64,000 nt of DNA, taken from Plantago major (Eukaryota; Streptophyta; Magnoliopsida; Lamiales; Plantaginaceae). The stretch lies in the NCBI GenBank assembly GCA_026545765.1, contig CM048841.1, positions 7,103,145 through 7,167,144 on the forward strand. Reading direction: 5' to 3'. Shown in pieces: positions 44,360-56,382 of the stretch (its first letter is position 1; every line of letters begins with the position of its first letter). A model generated the notes under the pieces. It saw nothing but the letters and a program-made list of their open reading frames with translations, made no database searches and had not been told where the DNA came from. Made by a program: the position numbers and the translations under genes.

Positions 44360-47300
44360 ATGTGGGCTGAGCTGATATGTGGTGTGGTTCTTTATCGGCT
44401 GGTAAAACGCTTCTTCTTTGATGATGATGATGCTGCTGCTATCAATTCCTCCTCCAACCATTTCAATGCTCTCTTTGCCGTCGCTAAAAGGTTGCTTCTC
44501 CTTTTCTCTTCCTTTCAAAAGTTTCAAACTTTCTTCATTTTCATCTGTTTTTGCTTATCTTCTTGAAGAGGGTTTTGTGCAAAATCTAATTTTGTTGTGT
44601 ATTATAGGTTGGAGAAGCTTTATTACGGAAGCAGAGCTTATGTTGGCCTGCAAATTCCAGACCTTGATTCCGCTTCTCGCCGGAATATTGATCTTGTTCT
44701 TGTCACTAACCAGTTAGTCTATCTCATTTTTCTTTCTTTTTGTACTCCCATTTTTAAGGTGTTGTTTTATTATGTGGAACTAATTTGATAAGGATAAGTA
44801 TTCTATAATTGATATTGATTATCCAACATATTTATAATAATAATGTATGCTTATTTTAGTTCATAGTTTGCTTGAGCTATCCTTCATTTTGCAAATCAAG
44901 TGGGCGATTAGCTTAGATTGGAAAGATTCTGTCTTGAACTTCTATATGCAACTCATTTGCAGAGAGGCAGTGGTGATTTCAGTGGTGAATGTATCAGGAT
45001 CGGTGTCCCCTGATAATGATGGTAGTTGGGTTTGTACTGATGCCAACCGTAAAAGAGAGAGTATTTCAAACCCTGTAAGTCTCAAAGGTTAATGGTTAAC
45101 TATAACAAGTTCTTCTGTTATTATGTAATGCCGAATGCATGCCTATGTCCTTCTGCAAATGCATAACTGGTTTTCAAGCGCATTGTTGCGTGCTTTGCCA
45201 ATTTAGAATAGAGTTATTGCATTTAGATATTGATTTACTATAACGTAAAACATTGCTATGAAAACTCGTTTGGTTTTTCTTCACTGTTTGCCTTAGTTTA
45301 GGTGGTAGTCTATTTCTATAACCCTCATAGTGTCCAGCAATCAACCTTGTAGCATGCGATATATGCTTACCCAATTAGATAATGACTTATGAAATATTTT
45401 GGAAATAGTAATCCTTCAGATAAAAACTTACCTTCTGATAGTCAAGTCAAGCACTCCTTGTTTTCGTTGTCTCAAAAATCTCTGTTCACTAATAATGTTC
45501 TGCTTTTAAATGTTGTCATCTTGTGAATCTCGACATTCACTTTGCCTGTATGGAAGTTGTTATCACACCGATGTGGTAAATTTTTGTAATGCAGGTTATC
45601 AAAACCAAAAATTTAGTTTCCATACTCGAAGAATATCTTGAACAAAGAGGTGTTGCTCTTCCGGATGGATATCTATCTTTCAAAGTCATATGTCCAAACC
45701 CAAATTTCCGGTATACCTCCTTATCTTCATTTTATGTCATTCTGTTGTCTCCTTCATTTTTAAATCTTGTTAGTTCCATGTTTAGTATGCATTATGGTGT
45801 GAATCCACTGATATTGTGTCCTCACAACCTCAATATCATTCCCAGAAAGACTCATTTTCTGGCCTCTAGTTTGAATTGTCTTTAATAAACTTGAGACGAG
45901 TTGGAGTAGACGAGTAGTAGGTTTTACAAAACCATGTTAATATGAATTTTTTTATATCCTAAAAAACCCATTTATTGAAATGCCTTTAAAGTAGAGTGGC
46001 TATTAAGCTCCTCACAACCGCTTTAATGCATCTTAAAGTTAGTAGAACAAGCTCCTTTCAAAAAACCGGAATCTCTGTATAAGCATTTTGTGCAGGGAGT
46101 TACTTCAGCGTGTCTCTGGTACAAACGGATTTATCATTCTCCTTTTAGTCATCATTCACATACAGGTATATTCAATTGCCAATACATCCTTTGTTTTTTA
46201 TATGATTGAATTTAAGGTCATGCAAAATCGATTCTAGTACATTGGTGGCCAAATCACAAGACATTTATGTTCATAATCTCCGTGCATCATGTCTTTAATT
46301 CTGCTGCTCTTCCTGCAGCTCCTTCCATCCAGACTCTTTTCCGCCAGAAGTCATTACCTATGACCAGTGGTCACATTTAAAACCGGAGGGAAGAAATTTG
46401 TCTTTTGGATGGATCAAAGATGCACTTCTAGGTGGAAAAAAGAAAATGCAGGAGTCTTTTTGTGAGCAGCTTAATTCTGTTCTCAGCACCGCACCTTGTC
46501 TAGACAGGTATATTATTGTTTCATCAATATGATAATGCTCATCAGTTGTGTTATAATGACATCTGATGAATCACATGAGGAACCAATATCAAGTCACAAT
46601 TTGTAGTTATGTTAAATTGAGCGAAATGCTTTGGCCTTGTGAAATTACAAAAAAGGAATCATTTAAGATGTAATCTTAATGGACTCCGACTAGCTACTTT
46701 AGAGACCTCAGTCCCATGATTTATTATGCTAGTCGATACTTGTATTCTTTTCATGGACGTCCGGTTAATGAATACCCATACCAAAAATGAAAAATTAAAC
46801 CCCACTAACCACTCTTATTCTTACCTTATTGTCTGTCTATCATACTTTTCCCATTATTTATTATTTCTCTCTCCTACTTTGATACCCAATAAACAACATT
46901 ATCATTATTTATTTATATTACTTAAAAAAAAACCCACAAAAATGGGTATAGATTAACCAGACGGAGGGAGTAAATCTTTATCCCCCAACATTTTCAGGAC
47001 CAGATGAAAATTAATAATATTTGATTGAGGAAATAAGCGTATGAATAAACCAGATTAAATTATTTCTATTTTAAGTCTTACCCAGGTCTATTTCAGCCTA
47101 TCACTTAAGGAACTGGCATATTATTTTCTTCCAGTTAGGCTCTGTTCTCTTCATCTGAAAAATCATTAATTTCAGTTCAGTCCTGCTTAGCTGTTTTTTA
47201 TACTATAAATAAATTCAGTTCAATTCAGTTCAGACGAAGAGAACAGAGTCTTAATCATTTCCTTTTTATTTACAAAGGTAAACTCCTTCATGCCTCTGAT

Positions 47301-48022
47301 CGTGTAACCTTAATTCCTATCTTCAAATACCTTTCTTTTTCCAACAAGTCTAAGAAGAGCTACCCCCTTCCCCATTCTCAGTCTTCTTTTCTTGGAAGTT
47401 TATCTACTAACTGATTTTTCAAATGGTAGGTCTTGCTATCTTGTCTTTCATTCTTCTTACGGGTCCAATTAACTACCTTTTCTCTATACATCCTGCAGGC
47501 TGTAACGATACAAATGCCTATTTTCACTTTTAATTGTCAAACTATAGACTATCTCTAATAGGCATCATTGGCAATTATTTTTGGCCTCTAATGCTGCAGG
47601 TTAATGCTCAAAGATAACAAGCATGTCGTAGGAGAATTTGTTGAATTCAAAGGGAGACAAGATGACCTTCAGGTGCTAGCAAAGATCAGGAGATCAAAAG
47701 TTAGTCGGCTGACTACTAGTCAAAACATTGGCATTTTTGGTTTCGGTAAATTACCTTCTACACCATCTTGTATGTTGAAGTATTGATTTGATTTGCATCT
47801 CTAATATATGGTGAATCTGCTTCTACATCATGTGCAGCTCAGTCCTCGATCCAAGTTATGTATGCACAACGTGACTATCGTGCTGAAGGAACTTCTCGGT
47901 CTTCGCAGTGGGAAGAAGTGACTGTTAGATCAAATGTAGAGGTAGTTTTTCATCCACATGGTGTTGCAAAATCTCGGAAATATAAACTGTCTTCAGTTAT
48001 TTCCCTGTCATTGAGTGCCTGA
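44360..48022 (+). CDS. NERD-domain protein with N-terminal membrane segment
   Basis: Seven exons (44360-44490, 44608-44712, 44963-45074, 45595-45710, 46319-46507, 47600-47745, 47838-48022) join with consistent phases at GT..AG sites to 327 residues. The N-terminus MWAELICGVVLYRLVKRFF is a likely membrane anchor or signal anchor. The following region (YGSRAYVGLQIPDLD, then NIDLVLVTNQEAVVISVVN) matches the plant NERD (nuclease-related) domain, whose fold is related to PD-(D/E)XK nucleases. From memory, plant relatives read ISVKN here; this copy has ISVVN, which would remove the last catalytic-type Lys. The C-terminal part (WEEVTVRSNVEVVFHP, SSVISLSLSA) is typical of the plant family. Its biological role is not known to me. 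Confidence 0.75.
46730..46970. mobile_element. Stowaway-like remnant in NERD-gene intron
   Basis: The right end CAGACGGAGGGAG followed by TA is a Stowaway terminus, and the AT-rich interior is typical. The left end is not well preserved. Confidence 0.45.
47138..47250. mobile_element. Tourist-like MITE, copy 3 (in NERD-gene intron)
   Basis: GGCTCTGTTCTCTTCATCTG at the left mirrors CAGACGAAGAGAACAGAGTC at the right, flanked by TTA on both sides. It sits in the fifth intron of the NERD-domain gene. Its ends match those of the Harbinger element at 18.0-20.0 kb. Confidence 0.8.
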
Positions 48023-49160
48023 ACTTGAAGTATTTATACGCTACATAGATCATCTTGTTTTTGCTTTTGTTTTTTTTTAAATTTATATATATGTAAAATT
48101 GATTAGTGTATGCCCCCGTACCTGGAATAATTAAGCGGGATCTTTACTAGGCGCAGCTGTAAATAAGATATACAATTTTGGGAGAGAAAAAACGGCCCTT
48201 CTCTTCCTCTTCATTATTCTGACCTTGTTGATGTGAGCTGAATTTGAAGTTACTTTTGTTCATAGACTCATTGTGTCAAGAAACAGAGTAAAATGACATG
48301 TGTAGAGCACTAGAACTTGAACATCTCAAGAAGAATTAATGAATTATATGCTGAGCTTTCTGTTTTGATGTTGTAATCTCAGTAGGAAATGACTCAATGA
48401 GCAAGCATGCTGTGTGTTAAAATAAAAGCACTTCTCTCATCAGCTTTTCCAAGTTTAAGTAAGAACCACTTGGTAAGGCTGTTTCCTCTGCTTTGCTCTT
48501 CCATTCCATAGCTTTCTCCTTCGTTCTTTCCCCTTCTCACCAGTCTCTCAACCTCATCTCTTTTAACATCTTTGTCAATCCATCTCCATCCTTATAACCC
48601 ACTTGTCGCGATAATATCTACAATTCACTTGTTACTCAGTAAACGAATCAGCATATCATAGGCACACAACCAACAATACAAAATATGTGATGTTTGATCT
48701 GGTATCTCCGAGTGACATCTCTCTCAAAAGTTGCTCAAAAATAATTTATGGTTAAAATTTATAATCAAGTCGATCCCAGGAAGTTATTACTAATTAGTAC
48801 GGAGGGATTATTAAATTAATACTCCCGGATAACTTAATACATTAGGGTTAGCGCGCAGTCTTATGCGAAAAGTTAAAGTCATGATAGAATATAAAAAAAT
48901 GTGGAAAAAAGTGTACTTTTAGTGGTAAATTGTGTAATTTGAATGTAAAGTTAATATTGTTTATTATTTGTTGGGTGTGAGGTAGCTTCCTTTTTTGGTT
49001 ATGTATGAAGTTCGGTGGGACGGCTAAAAATGACAAATGTATGAAGTTCTGCGGGATGGATGTACAATCCCAATTTTTTGTGTCTTCAGGAGAAATGCAA
49101 CAAAACAACAGTAACAATAAGTAATTAACATATTGGTTTCCAACAACATTACAAGAAAGA
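48023..49160. other. Intergenic DNA between NERD gene and glucanase
   Basis: This holds the 3' UTR of the NERD gene. A Stowaway-like stretch of about 270 bp runs from TACGGAGGGA near 48800 to GCGGGATGGATG near 49065 and shares AAAAGTGTACTTTTAGT with a stretch near 17760. Confidence 0.45.
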
Positions 49161-50213
49161 TCATGGCGTTCGATAGATATTCATGTCATAGGCCATTTTC
49201 CCATTGGCCTTCAAAATTCCAAAATGTTTCTCATAAGGCCCACCATTTTTCTCATTTTCATCAAATAAATCAAACAAGAAAACTTCAACACCAACTCCTG
49301 GCCTTTTGGGTGTCCCAAAGTTACCCAATGATCTATGAACCACATTGCTATTATAAGCCAATGCATTCTCCGGACTAGCTGCATCCCCGCCAGCCGTGGG
49401 CCACCCCGTCTCCGTCACCATCACCGGTATTCCATAGAACCCTTCGCGTTCCATCGCATAGATAAATGCGTCAATTGTAGCATCAAATATGTTCGTATAG
49501 GCCAAGTAGTTATCCATTTCAACTCTTGTTGACCTGAACAAAGCATAGTCTGGTGTAACATTTTGCTCATTGTCAATATAGCTAAAGAATGGATACACAT
49601 TGATCATCAATGGAGATCCAGTGTTACGTAAAAATTGCAAAAGAGGGATGATTGCCGATTTCAGATTAGGATCAAATGCACCTGCGGATGGAGGGTAGGA
49701 ATTCGATAGAATTGTACTAGCATGCGACGTTGATAGCTTCACTATGTTAGCTAGGCCTAGTTTCTGAAGAGCGAGGTACAAATTATAGATTGCAGGTACA
49801 ATATACGGAGTGTAGAACGTATCTTTCGACATAATTTCATTACCAACGGCTAAGTGGCCTACTTGAACAGGCAAGATGTAGGCGAAAATGTTAGATTGGA
49901 GCCACTCAATAGAAGTTGTTACGGTACCATCGGCCAATGTAGGGAGTATTTCATTCGGCACACCAATCACAAGTTGGATTCCGGTTCCAAGGAAAGGTCT
50001 TAAGGCGATCGGATCAGGGTTAAAGAGGCGGACTCTTGATATTCCTTTGGTCCGGAGTAGGTCAATCACAGCCTCGGGTGGTGGCAAGTTGTTGGCCACG
50101 CGACCGTAGCATACGCCTACTGGAGCACCCAGGGCTATATGTGGAAGTAGGCATGATAGAATGTAGAGAGGAACAAGAAGAATGGTTCTGTATCTAATTC
50201 TTGGACTAGTCAT
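49161..50213 (-). CDS. Secreted GH17 glucan endo-1,3-beta-glucosidase
   Basis: A single frame of 350 residues covers the whole family. It hydrolyses internal beta-1,3 bonds of callose or fungal glucans in the apoplast. A signal peptide (hydrophobic ILLVPLYILSCLLPHIALGA) is likely cleaved near residue 30, leaving PVGVCYGRVANNLPPP, the usual mature start. The acid/base Glu is in VGNEI (126) and the nucleophile Glu in VTETGWP (268). There is no C-terminal X8 domain or GPI-type tail, so it resembles the short acidic PR-2 class. Many relatives have an intron near the signal peptide; none is needed here. All key residues are present. Confidence 0.92.
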   Translation of the reverse strand: MTSPRIRYRTILLVPLYILSCLLPHIALGAPVGVCYGRVANNLPPPEAVIDLLRTKGISRVRLFNPDPIALRPFLGTGIQLVIGVPNEILPTLADGTVTTSIEWLQSNIFAYILPVQVGHLAVGNEIMSKDTFYTPYIVPAIYNLYLALQKLGLANIVKLSTSHASTILSNSYPPSAGAFDPNLKSAIIPLLQFLRNTGSPLMINVYPFFSYIDNEQNVTPDYALFRSTRVEMDNYLAYTNIFDATIDAFIYAMEREGFYGIPVMVTETGWPTAGGDAASPENALAYNSNVVHRSLGNFGTPKRPGVGVEVFLFDLFDENEKNGGPYEKHFGILKANGKMAYDMNIYRTP

Positions 50214-50680
50214 GTGTATGTGTGTGTGGTTAAAAGTTCTAATGGTAGTTAGTGTACCAAGAGGAAGGCTATATATGTGAACAATTTTGAAGTTTTTTGG
50301 TTGAATGTTGGTTTTAGTTTGGCTACAATTAGTTGCAGAATGTTTGTTGTACTAAATTGTTTCATGTAAAAGAGAATATGGAACAAACAAGTTAGTTTGT
50401 GAATAGTATTCAGTTTTACTCATCATACTTTCACCGTGGAATAAGAAGATTTAAAACCCTATGGAAAAATTGTGACCTCAAAACCCCATTAAACATTAAA
50501 CACCATCCGGGTGCAACGATATCATGGTTTAATATTTAGAATTAGGTTTAAGGAAAACTGATATTTGCATATCCGACTTGCTAATATTCGAGTAAATGTA
50601 ATGCCCTAACCTTAATGGACCGAGGCTCGACTCTTTTGGTTTGTACGGTTACTCCTCCACTCCACTGGCGTAGTATGAAT
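50214..50680. other. Glucanase upstream region and intergenic DNA
   Basis: No other gene is supported. Confidence 0.4.
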
Positions 50681-50689
50681 ATGCTGACA

Positions 50690-50990
50690 TTTGATGAGGA
50701 TGGAAGGACAGAGAATGGATATAATGGAAGTCCAAACACCATTTGTGAAGGACTCTGGAAAGAAAAGATGAAGAATTAGTTGATGTAATTAGCTGGAGAA
50801 TCTGAGTCTGATGAGGCTGGTCACACAGTAAGTGTACTTTGAGGGTGGAAAGAAAGTGATATTTTCTTGTTAGTTGTTGTGGTAACGGTAATATTGTGCA
50901 ATGTTGTGTAAGTTTGATTTTTGAGCATTCCTTATGCTCTTATAAACATTTATTTTTAATATAATCTTTTTAGTTGGTTAAAAAAAAAAA
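50690..50990 (+). mobile_element. 5'-truncated LINE tail
   Basis: The stretch ends in GAGCATTCCTTATGCTC, about 42 AT-rich bases and an A-run, closely following the 3' end of the LINE at 1.4 kb. The part before it has no recognisable domain. No target duplication was found. Confidence 0.45.
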
Positions 50991-51825
50991 ATACACTTTA
51001 TTACCATTCGCGGGTGCATGTGAAATTTTTTAGTTATCACCAATTCTAAAATTGATTTTAAGTAAGTACGCTTAATTATGAGTTGTTATGGATGGATTTC
51101 AAAAATAAAGGTACACCTTGTTCATATTAACATTGTACTTAATCCTTTCAAACTCTCTGAAACTTTGGAGTCTTACGTTTACCCTCTTAAATTGTCCGAC
51201 GTCTTCGGCGCGTCTTACTTAGCCGAAACGTCCACCCCTTGTGAGTTTTGGGATTGGTTCGGCTCTGAAGTCGTTTATAACGACATTCCGATCACTTATT
51301 GATTAAGCCCCGCCTTTTGAGAGCCGATGTAGTTACTTTTGGACTTCTTTACATGTGATATGATGGTATCACGACACATGCCATTCCCCCTGTACTCTAT
51401 CCTCAATTGTTTGCACATCCTGTAACTTTCCAAGGGATCATCTATATAAGATTATTTGATAACAAGCATGTTTAATTATGATGTTGATGTATTTTGAAAA
51501 AAAGGTTTATTAGTATTTGTAGTGTTTTCAATCTCTTTACTAACGGTTGTTAGTTAAAGTTAGTTCGAATGATTTTAAGCAAGGTCTGCTCGAATGTAGA
51601 TGTAAAAACACCATTGGAGAACCGCCTCAAAAAGGGTCTTTCAATTTGGATTAATGTCGTAGCGAATACCAGTGAAAAATTAAAAAAAAAAAAAACTCTC
51701 TTTACATTATCTAAAACTCTGGGATGCTAGTAAATATGATGCATAATTCTATCAGTTAACCTATGTATCGTATCTATCCATTCTAGAGGATTTGAGTACC
51801 CCTAGACGTGATACTCTGGTTCTAA
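50991..51825. other. Intergenic DNA
   Basis: A 74-codon open frame near 51078-51302 has ordinary composition but no recognisable motif. Nothing else is supported. Confidence 0.35.
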
Positions 51826-52309
51826 GACGAGCTGCATTGGCAGCTTGTCACTCCTGGCGCGTCAGCCACTCCCCCGTCACTAAGGTGGCAGCAGCCAATC
51901 AGCCACTTGCCCCTTTTTTTTTTAAAATTTTTTTTTTTACATTGTACAATTTCAAATGCGAATAACTCGAAAAATAAAAATGCAAAAAATAAATAAAAAT
52001 CACCAACGTCTTTGTATTTTCGAGATCTACAAATAGAGACCACTCTTGACTATGTTTGGATCATCCCATCTCGAACTCATTTTTCTCTCTTAATTAAACT
52101 TAAAATTGTAAAACGACTTCTAAAAATGCAATTTTATTAATTTCAAAATCTAAACACTCTTATAATATGTTAAATATGTTTTAAAAATATTTAAAAAAAT
52201 TCGAATTTTATGACGGCACGATGACGCGTCACCAATGCAGCAAAATTTCGTCACGGATCCCGTCACCAGCCGGTGACACGTCACGGAGCCGTCACCAATG
52301 CGGGTAGTC
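51826..52309. mobile_element. PIF/Harbinger-type MITE
   Basis: GACGAGCTGCATTGGCAGC at the left mirrors GCCGTCACCAATGCGGGTAGTC at the right around a shared GCATTGG core. TAA flanks both ends. The 484-bp interior is AT-rich and noncoding, with GTGACGCGTCACC-like ends. It belongs to a different family from the CAGTT-type MITEs. Confidence 0.6.
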
Positions 52310-52639
52310 TAATTAAGGACGATTTTTAAAGGACTCATGGAACCCGACACATTAGCCAACAAAAGTATCAACAAAAAGATGATTCGTTGTGGAGATTATA
52401 TGGAAGATTCTAGTACTAGATTATATTTGCCTTAGATTTATTTGCATTCTCTAATATTTAGAGGTGATCTTATAGCTCCGTAGTATGCCTCGAAAAATAT
52501 CGTAAGGATAGCATGGTAGTTTGTAGTGGGTTAATTATATTGCCTTTACAAGTTCATTTGTATGCCTACTGAGTACTTTTGGCCTCGGAATGTGAGACTC
52601 CTCGGATTAGGTAGGGTGAATAATTGTACTAGAATCTTC

Positions 52640-53600
52640 GCGTGTGATCTACCTGCAAAATGAGGTAGGGTGTTAAACTTTTTTTGGCCGGTTTGCCTTA
52701 GACAAATCGGGCTTTAGATTCAACTCGTCTTGTCGGTCCAATTGGTGGCCGAGTAGGTTAGAGAGAAGAATATTGCAAGTGAATTACTTACCTGAAGTGG
52801 AGTGGATGCACCCCTTTATTTATAGGCGATACTCCGAGAGACAAAGCTCTGACCTGCTCGGAGGTTGGTCGGACGAATCACCTTGTGACACGTGTGGTCG
52901 TAATAAGGTGGTGCGTTTAGATCACGCGGTGGCGTAGGACCTTAGGAGGTCGGCTCCCCCAAGAGGCCGGTCACCCGTACGTTTGTGTCTCTTAAAGAGT
53001 AATTCCTCCTTAGTGGGGAAGAGCGTCGTCGGACCTGTTTGGGTTAGGTCGGTCCGACTAGAATACTGATAAGTACCTTGTGAGGGTTAAGATTAATCCT
53101 TCTACTTCAACTATAGGAGGTCAGTCTCCTAGTGTTGTTTAGAGATAATATCTCCTCGGCTTGGGATGATTTAGTTGGCTTTGGATGAATTCAATCCTTC
53201 TACTTCAACTATAGGAGGTCGGTCTCCTAGTGTTGTTTAGAGATAAGATCTCCTTGGCTTGCGATGATCTCCACGGCTTTGGTTGAGGTCAATCCTTCTA
53301 CTTCAATTATAGGAGGTTGGTCTCCTAGTGTTGTTTAGAGATAAGATCTCCTCGGCTTGGGATGAGGTCAATCCTTCTACTTCCATTATAGGAGGTCGGT
53401 CTCCTAGTGTTGTTTAGAGATAAGATCTCTTCGGCTTGCGATGATCTCTTCAGCTTTGGATGATCTCTGCGGCTCTTATAAGAAAGAGGAAGGTAAATTT
53501 ATCTTAGGACTTTTTGGACTGCGGGTTCGTATGGAGGTACTCATTACATATCACCTATGTAAAGCTGGCTAGTGATCATCTAGTCGATCGACTGATCACA
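52640..53600 (-). mobile_element. Possible LTR-like element with tandem repeats
   Basis: TGTGATC at the left mirrors GATCACA at the right. The minus strand has a TATAAATAAAGG promoter-like site near 52820. Flanking five-base sequences do not match, so the call is weak; it may be an old solo LTR. Confidence 0.3.
53095..53475. repeat. Four tandem units of 79-100 bp, each with two hairpins
   Basis: Units start near 53095, 53192, 53291 and 53370. Each has TAGGAG-GTCGGT-CTCCTA, a six-base-pair stem, followed by TTGTTTAGAGATAAGATCTC with a GAGAT/ATCTC stem. Confidence 0.75.
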
Positions 53601-54357
53601 CCAGGTTATTGTTAATGATGTTTGTAGTTTGTTTAGCATATGGTGTTTGAATTTATTTTGTGCATATGAATAGGATAAATGATCTTAAAGACTTCTTAAT
53701 TAGCAATTCTGATTTTAGTTTTTCGATTCCATCATGAATTATTTGAATGGGGTTAAATCGTGGCAGATTTATAACATAGACCAAAGACCAATATAGTACT
53801 TCTATTTACTATCTAGCTAGAATTATTGAAGTATGCCTTTTTAAGTAATCGAGATAGTGTAGTACTCTTGTGTCTAAAGATGGATCGATCACACTGAAAT
53901 GTTCTGTAATGATTACACGACATCATCGAGCACTCAACATTAACGCCATATTTTCTTGATTGATCAAAAGCAAAGAATAAAAAAAGACACTGCGATCAAA
54001 AGAAGCATGCCTTCATTTTGTCCGGCCAGCTACGAGCAACACCGGCCCTAAGTTTATACGAATCACCTTGCTAGTCGGTATAAGCCGTTGTCTTAGTTAA
54101 TAATGTATAGGTTACCATATTATGACAATGTTATACCCAAATTACTTGTAAATTATATCGGAATATTTATAATTTACAATGTAATAGTATATCTTAATCT
54201 TCGTATCAAAGACACTTTATGCAGTTTAGAGTACGACGGACTGAGTATGCATATGTAGTACATATGTGGTACAGCTTTTAAAGTAGAAGAAAGTGTACAC
54301 ATGACATGAAGTAGAAACGTTAACTCGTATGTGAATCTCTACTATCAATAATAATGT

Positions 54358-54640
54358 ACTCTCTCCATCCTCTTATTTAATGCTCATAACTTGTGTGGAT
54401 TTTATTTTAAGGAACATGTGAATAAATAATGATTAAAGTTTTTGTGGATAATAATATAATATATGCTAGATAAATGAATGCAAAAACATAAAATAGGAAG
54501 ATTAGAGGCATGTTTGTAAATAAATTGACATGAGTGTGGTATTAATTAGATATCTGGGGTATACTTTTACTATTTTTTGAATAATTTTATGTTAATAGTA
54601 CGTCTAGAGAAGATATATATGTGGTACGGATCGAGTATAA
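54358..54640. mobile_element. Stowaway-like MITE
   Basis: The left end TACTCTCTCCATCCTC and right end GTACGGATCGAGTA are inverted, with TA at both borders. The 280-bp interior is AT-rich and noncoding, as in Stowaway elements. Confidence 0.55.
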
Positions 54641-54793
54641 CTTTTCAAATTTTGGAATTTTAAGTGTTTTCAGAAAGACTTATAATGCATGTGAGGGAAT
54701 AGATTCGTTTAGTATTACGGTCCGACATTTTTCAACCGGATTAATCGCACCTGGAAAAATCCAAGAAAAGTAAAAAAGATATTTTACTATGGC

Positions 54794-55424
54794 TAGGGGT
54801 GTAAATGAAACGAACGTTCGTGAAAATTTCACGAAAATTTTCAGTCAACGCTCAGTTCGTGTTCGAGTTTGACCTAACCGAACAGTTCGCGAACATGTTC
54901 GTTAATAAACGAACACGAACATATAATTTATTGTTCGGTAGTTCGCGAATTGTTCGTGAACAAATTATATCTATAATAATTTTATATATGGAGTATTATT
55001 TATTTATGAAGTATAATATTTTCCTAACATAATCTATCATTTCAATTTTTCACATAAGTTATAATACCAGCAGGCCGGACACATATTTTAATTAGATAGG
55101 AAAAAAGATGAATAAAGTAGGAGAGATAGTGAATAAAATATGAAAGAGAAGGAATAAAGTATTTAATGAGATTTTTCATTAAAGGAAGAAGAAGTTCAAA
55201 TTGGGACGTCCCAAAATGAAATACGAGAAGTTGATTTCGGGGCGGAGGAGGTATTTTCTAACCTAAACTACACAAAACCTATAATAATTCGCGAACTGTT
55301 CGTGAATATGTTGAAACCTTAACGAACTGAACATGAACAAGTGTTGAGATGCTCGACGAGCATGAACATGACATATGTTAACGAACAAACGTTCGTTAAG
55401 GTCAATGTTCGAAATACACCCCTA
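54794..55424. mobile_element. hAT-type MITE with a nested Stowaway-like insertion
   Basis: The ends TAGGGGTGTAAAT and ATACACCCCTA are inverted. They are flanked by ACTATGGC and ACTATGTC, an eight-base target duplication with one mismatch. GTTCG-rich inner repeats are typical of this hAT-derived group. A second element with a Stowaway-like right end (GGGGCGGAGGAGG then TA, to about 55252) is inserted in the middle, from about 55066. Confidence 0.75.
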
Positions 55425-55529
55425 ACTATGTCCCTTCATCTCTTCTATATCATTCTTTGTTTATCCTCTCTTTTAATGGAATAACTGATTAGTGAGAGAA
55501 GAAGGTCCATCAAGCAACTTCTTTAAATA

Positions 55530-56382
55530 CTCTATCCGGTCCATTAAAAGCTTTCTAAACATTTATTTTCTCTTCAATTAAAGAATGATAATAAAATAAA
55601 AGTTTGTAAAAGGTATTATATATATTGGTAAAGTTGTAAGTGTGTGGTAAAGTAAGAAAGATATTAAATAAAGTGATGGTAAAATAGAAAATATAAATAA
55701 TAAAGATTTAGATAGTGGGGTAAAAACTTTCCATTTATGGGTTAATAAGTTTCTAATGGAACTTCATAAAAGAAAAGTTATGAGTTATTAATGGAGAAAG
55801 TCTAGTAAAATGCCTGATTTTCCTTTACAAAGGAAAGACCACATTAGACTAGTGTAATTTATATGGGGTAATTAATGTTGTGTCTGTGAGTTTTTATAAC
55901 TGGGGAATTTATGTTGTGACTGTAGGTTTTTGCATCTGGCGCGCTGTACGTTCGGACTTATTGGGAGATTTATCTGGTGTCTGTGGGTTTTTGCATCAGT
56001 AAAATTTATTTTGTGTCTGTGAGTTTTTATAACTGGGGAAACTAATGTTTTGTTTGTAGGTTTTTATAACTGGGGAACTTATGTTGTGTATGTGGGTTTT
56101 TATAACTGGAAAATTTATGTTGTGTCTGTGGGTTTTTATAACTGGGGAATTTATGTTGTGTCTATGAGTTTTTTATAACTGGGGGAATTTATGTTGTGTC
56201 TGTGAGTTTTTATAATTGGGGGAATTAATGTTGTGTCTGTGAGTTTTTATAACTGAAGGAATTAATGCTGACTGCGCGCTGATCATCTGACCGCGAGCAA
56301 TTTAAAAAAATGGCTTTTCCTATTCTAATGGAAAATAATGATTTTTTATAGAATTTGTATTATTAATGGGACGAGGGGAGTA
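55530..56382. mobile_element. Stowaway-like element containing a minisatellite
   Basis: The left end TACTCTATCCGGTCCATTAA mirrors the right end TTAATGGGACGAGGGGAGTA, with TA borders. The 850-bp length is large for a Stowaway MITE and is explained by a minisatellite in its right half. Confidence 0.55.
55868..56270. repeat. Minisatellite of about 36-bp units
   Basis: About ten copies of a unit containing TGTTGTGTCTGTGGGTTTTT and ATAACTGGGGAATT follow one another. One segment (about 55935-55985) departs from the pattern. Confidence 0.8.

Noticed and set aside
52640-53600. Firm solo-LTR call
   Set aside because: The inverted ends are only seven bases and the flanks show no target duplication, so it is kept only as a weak feature.
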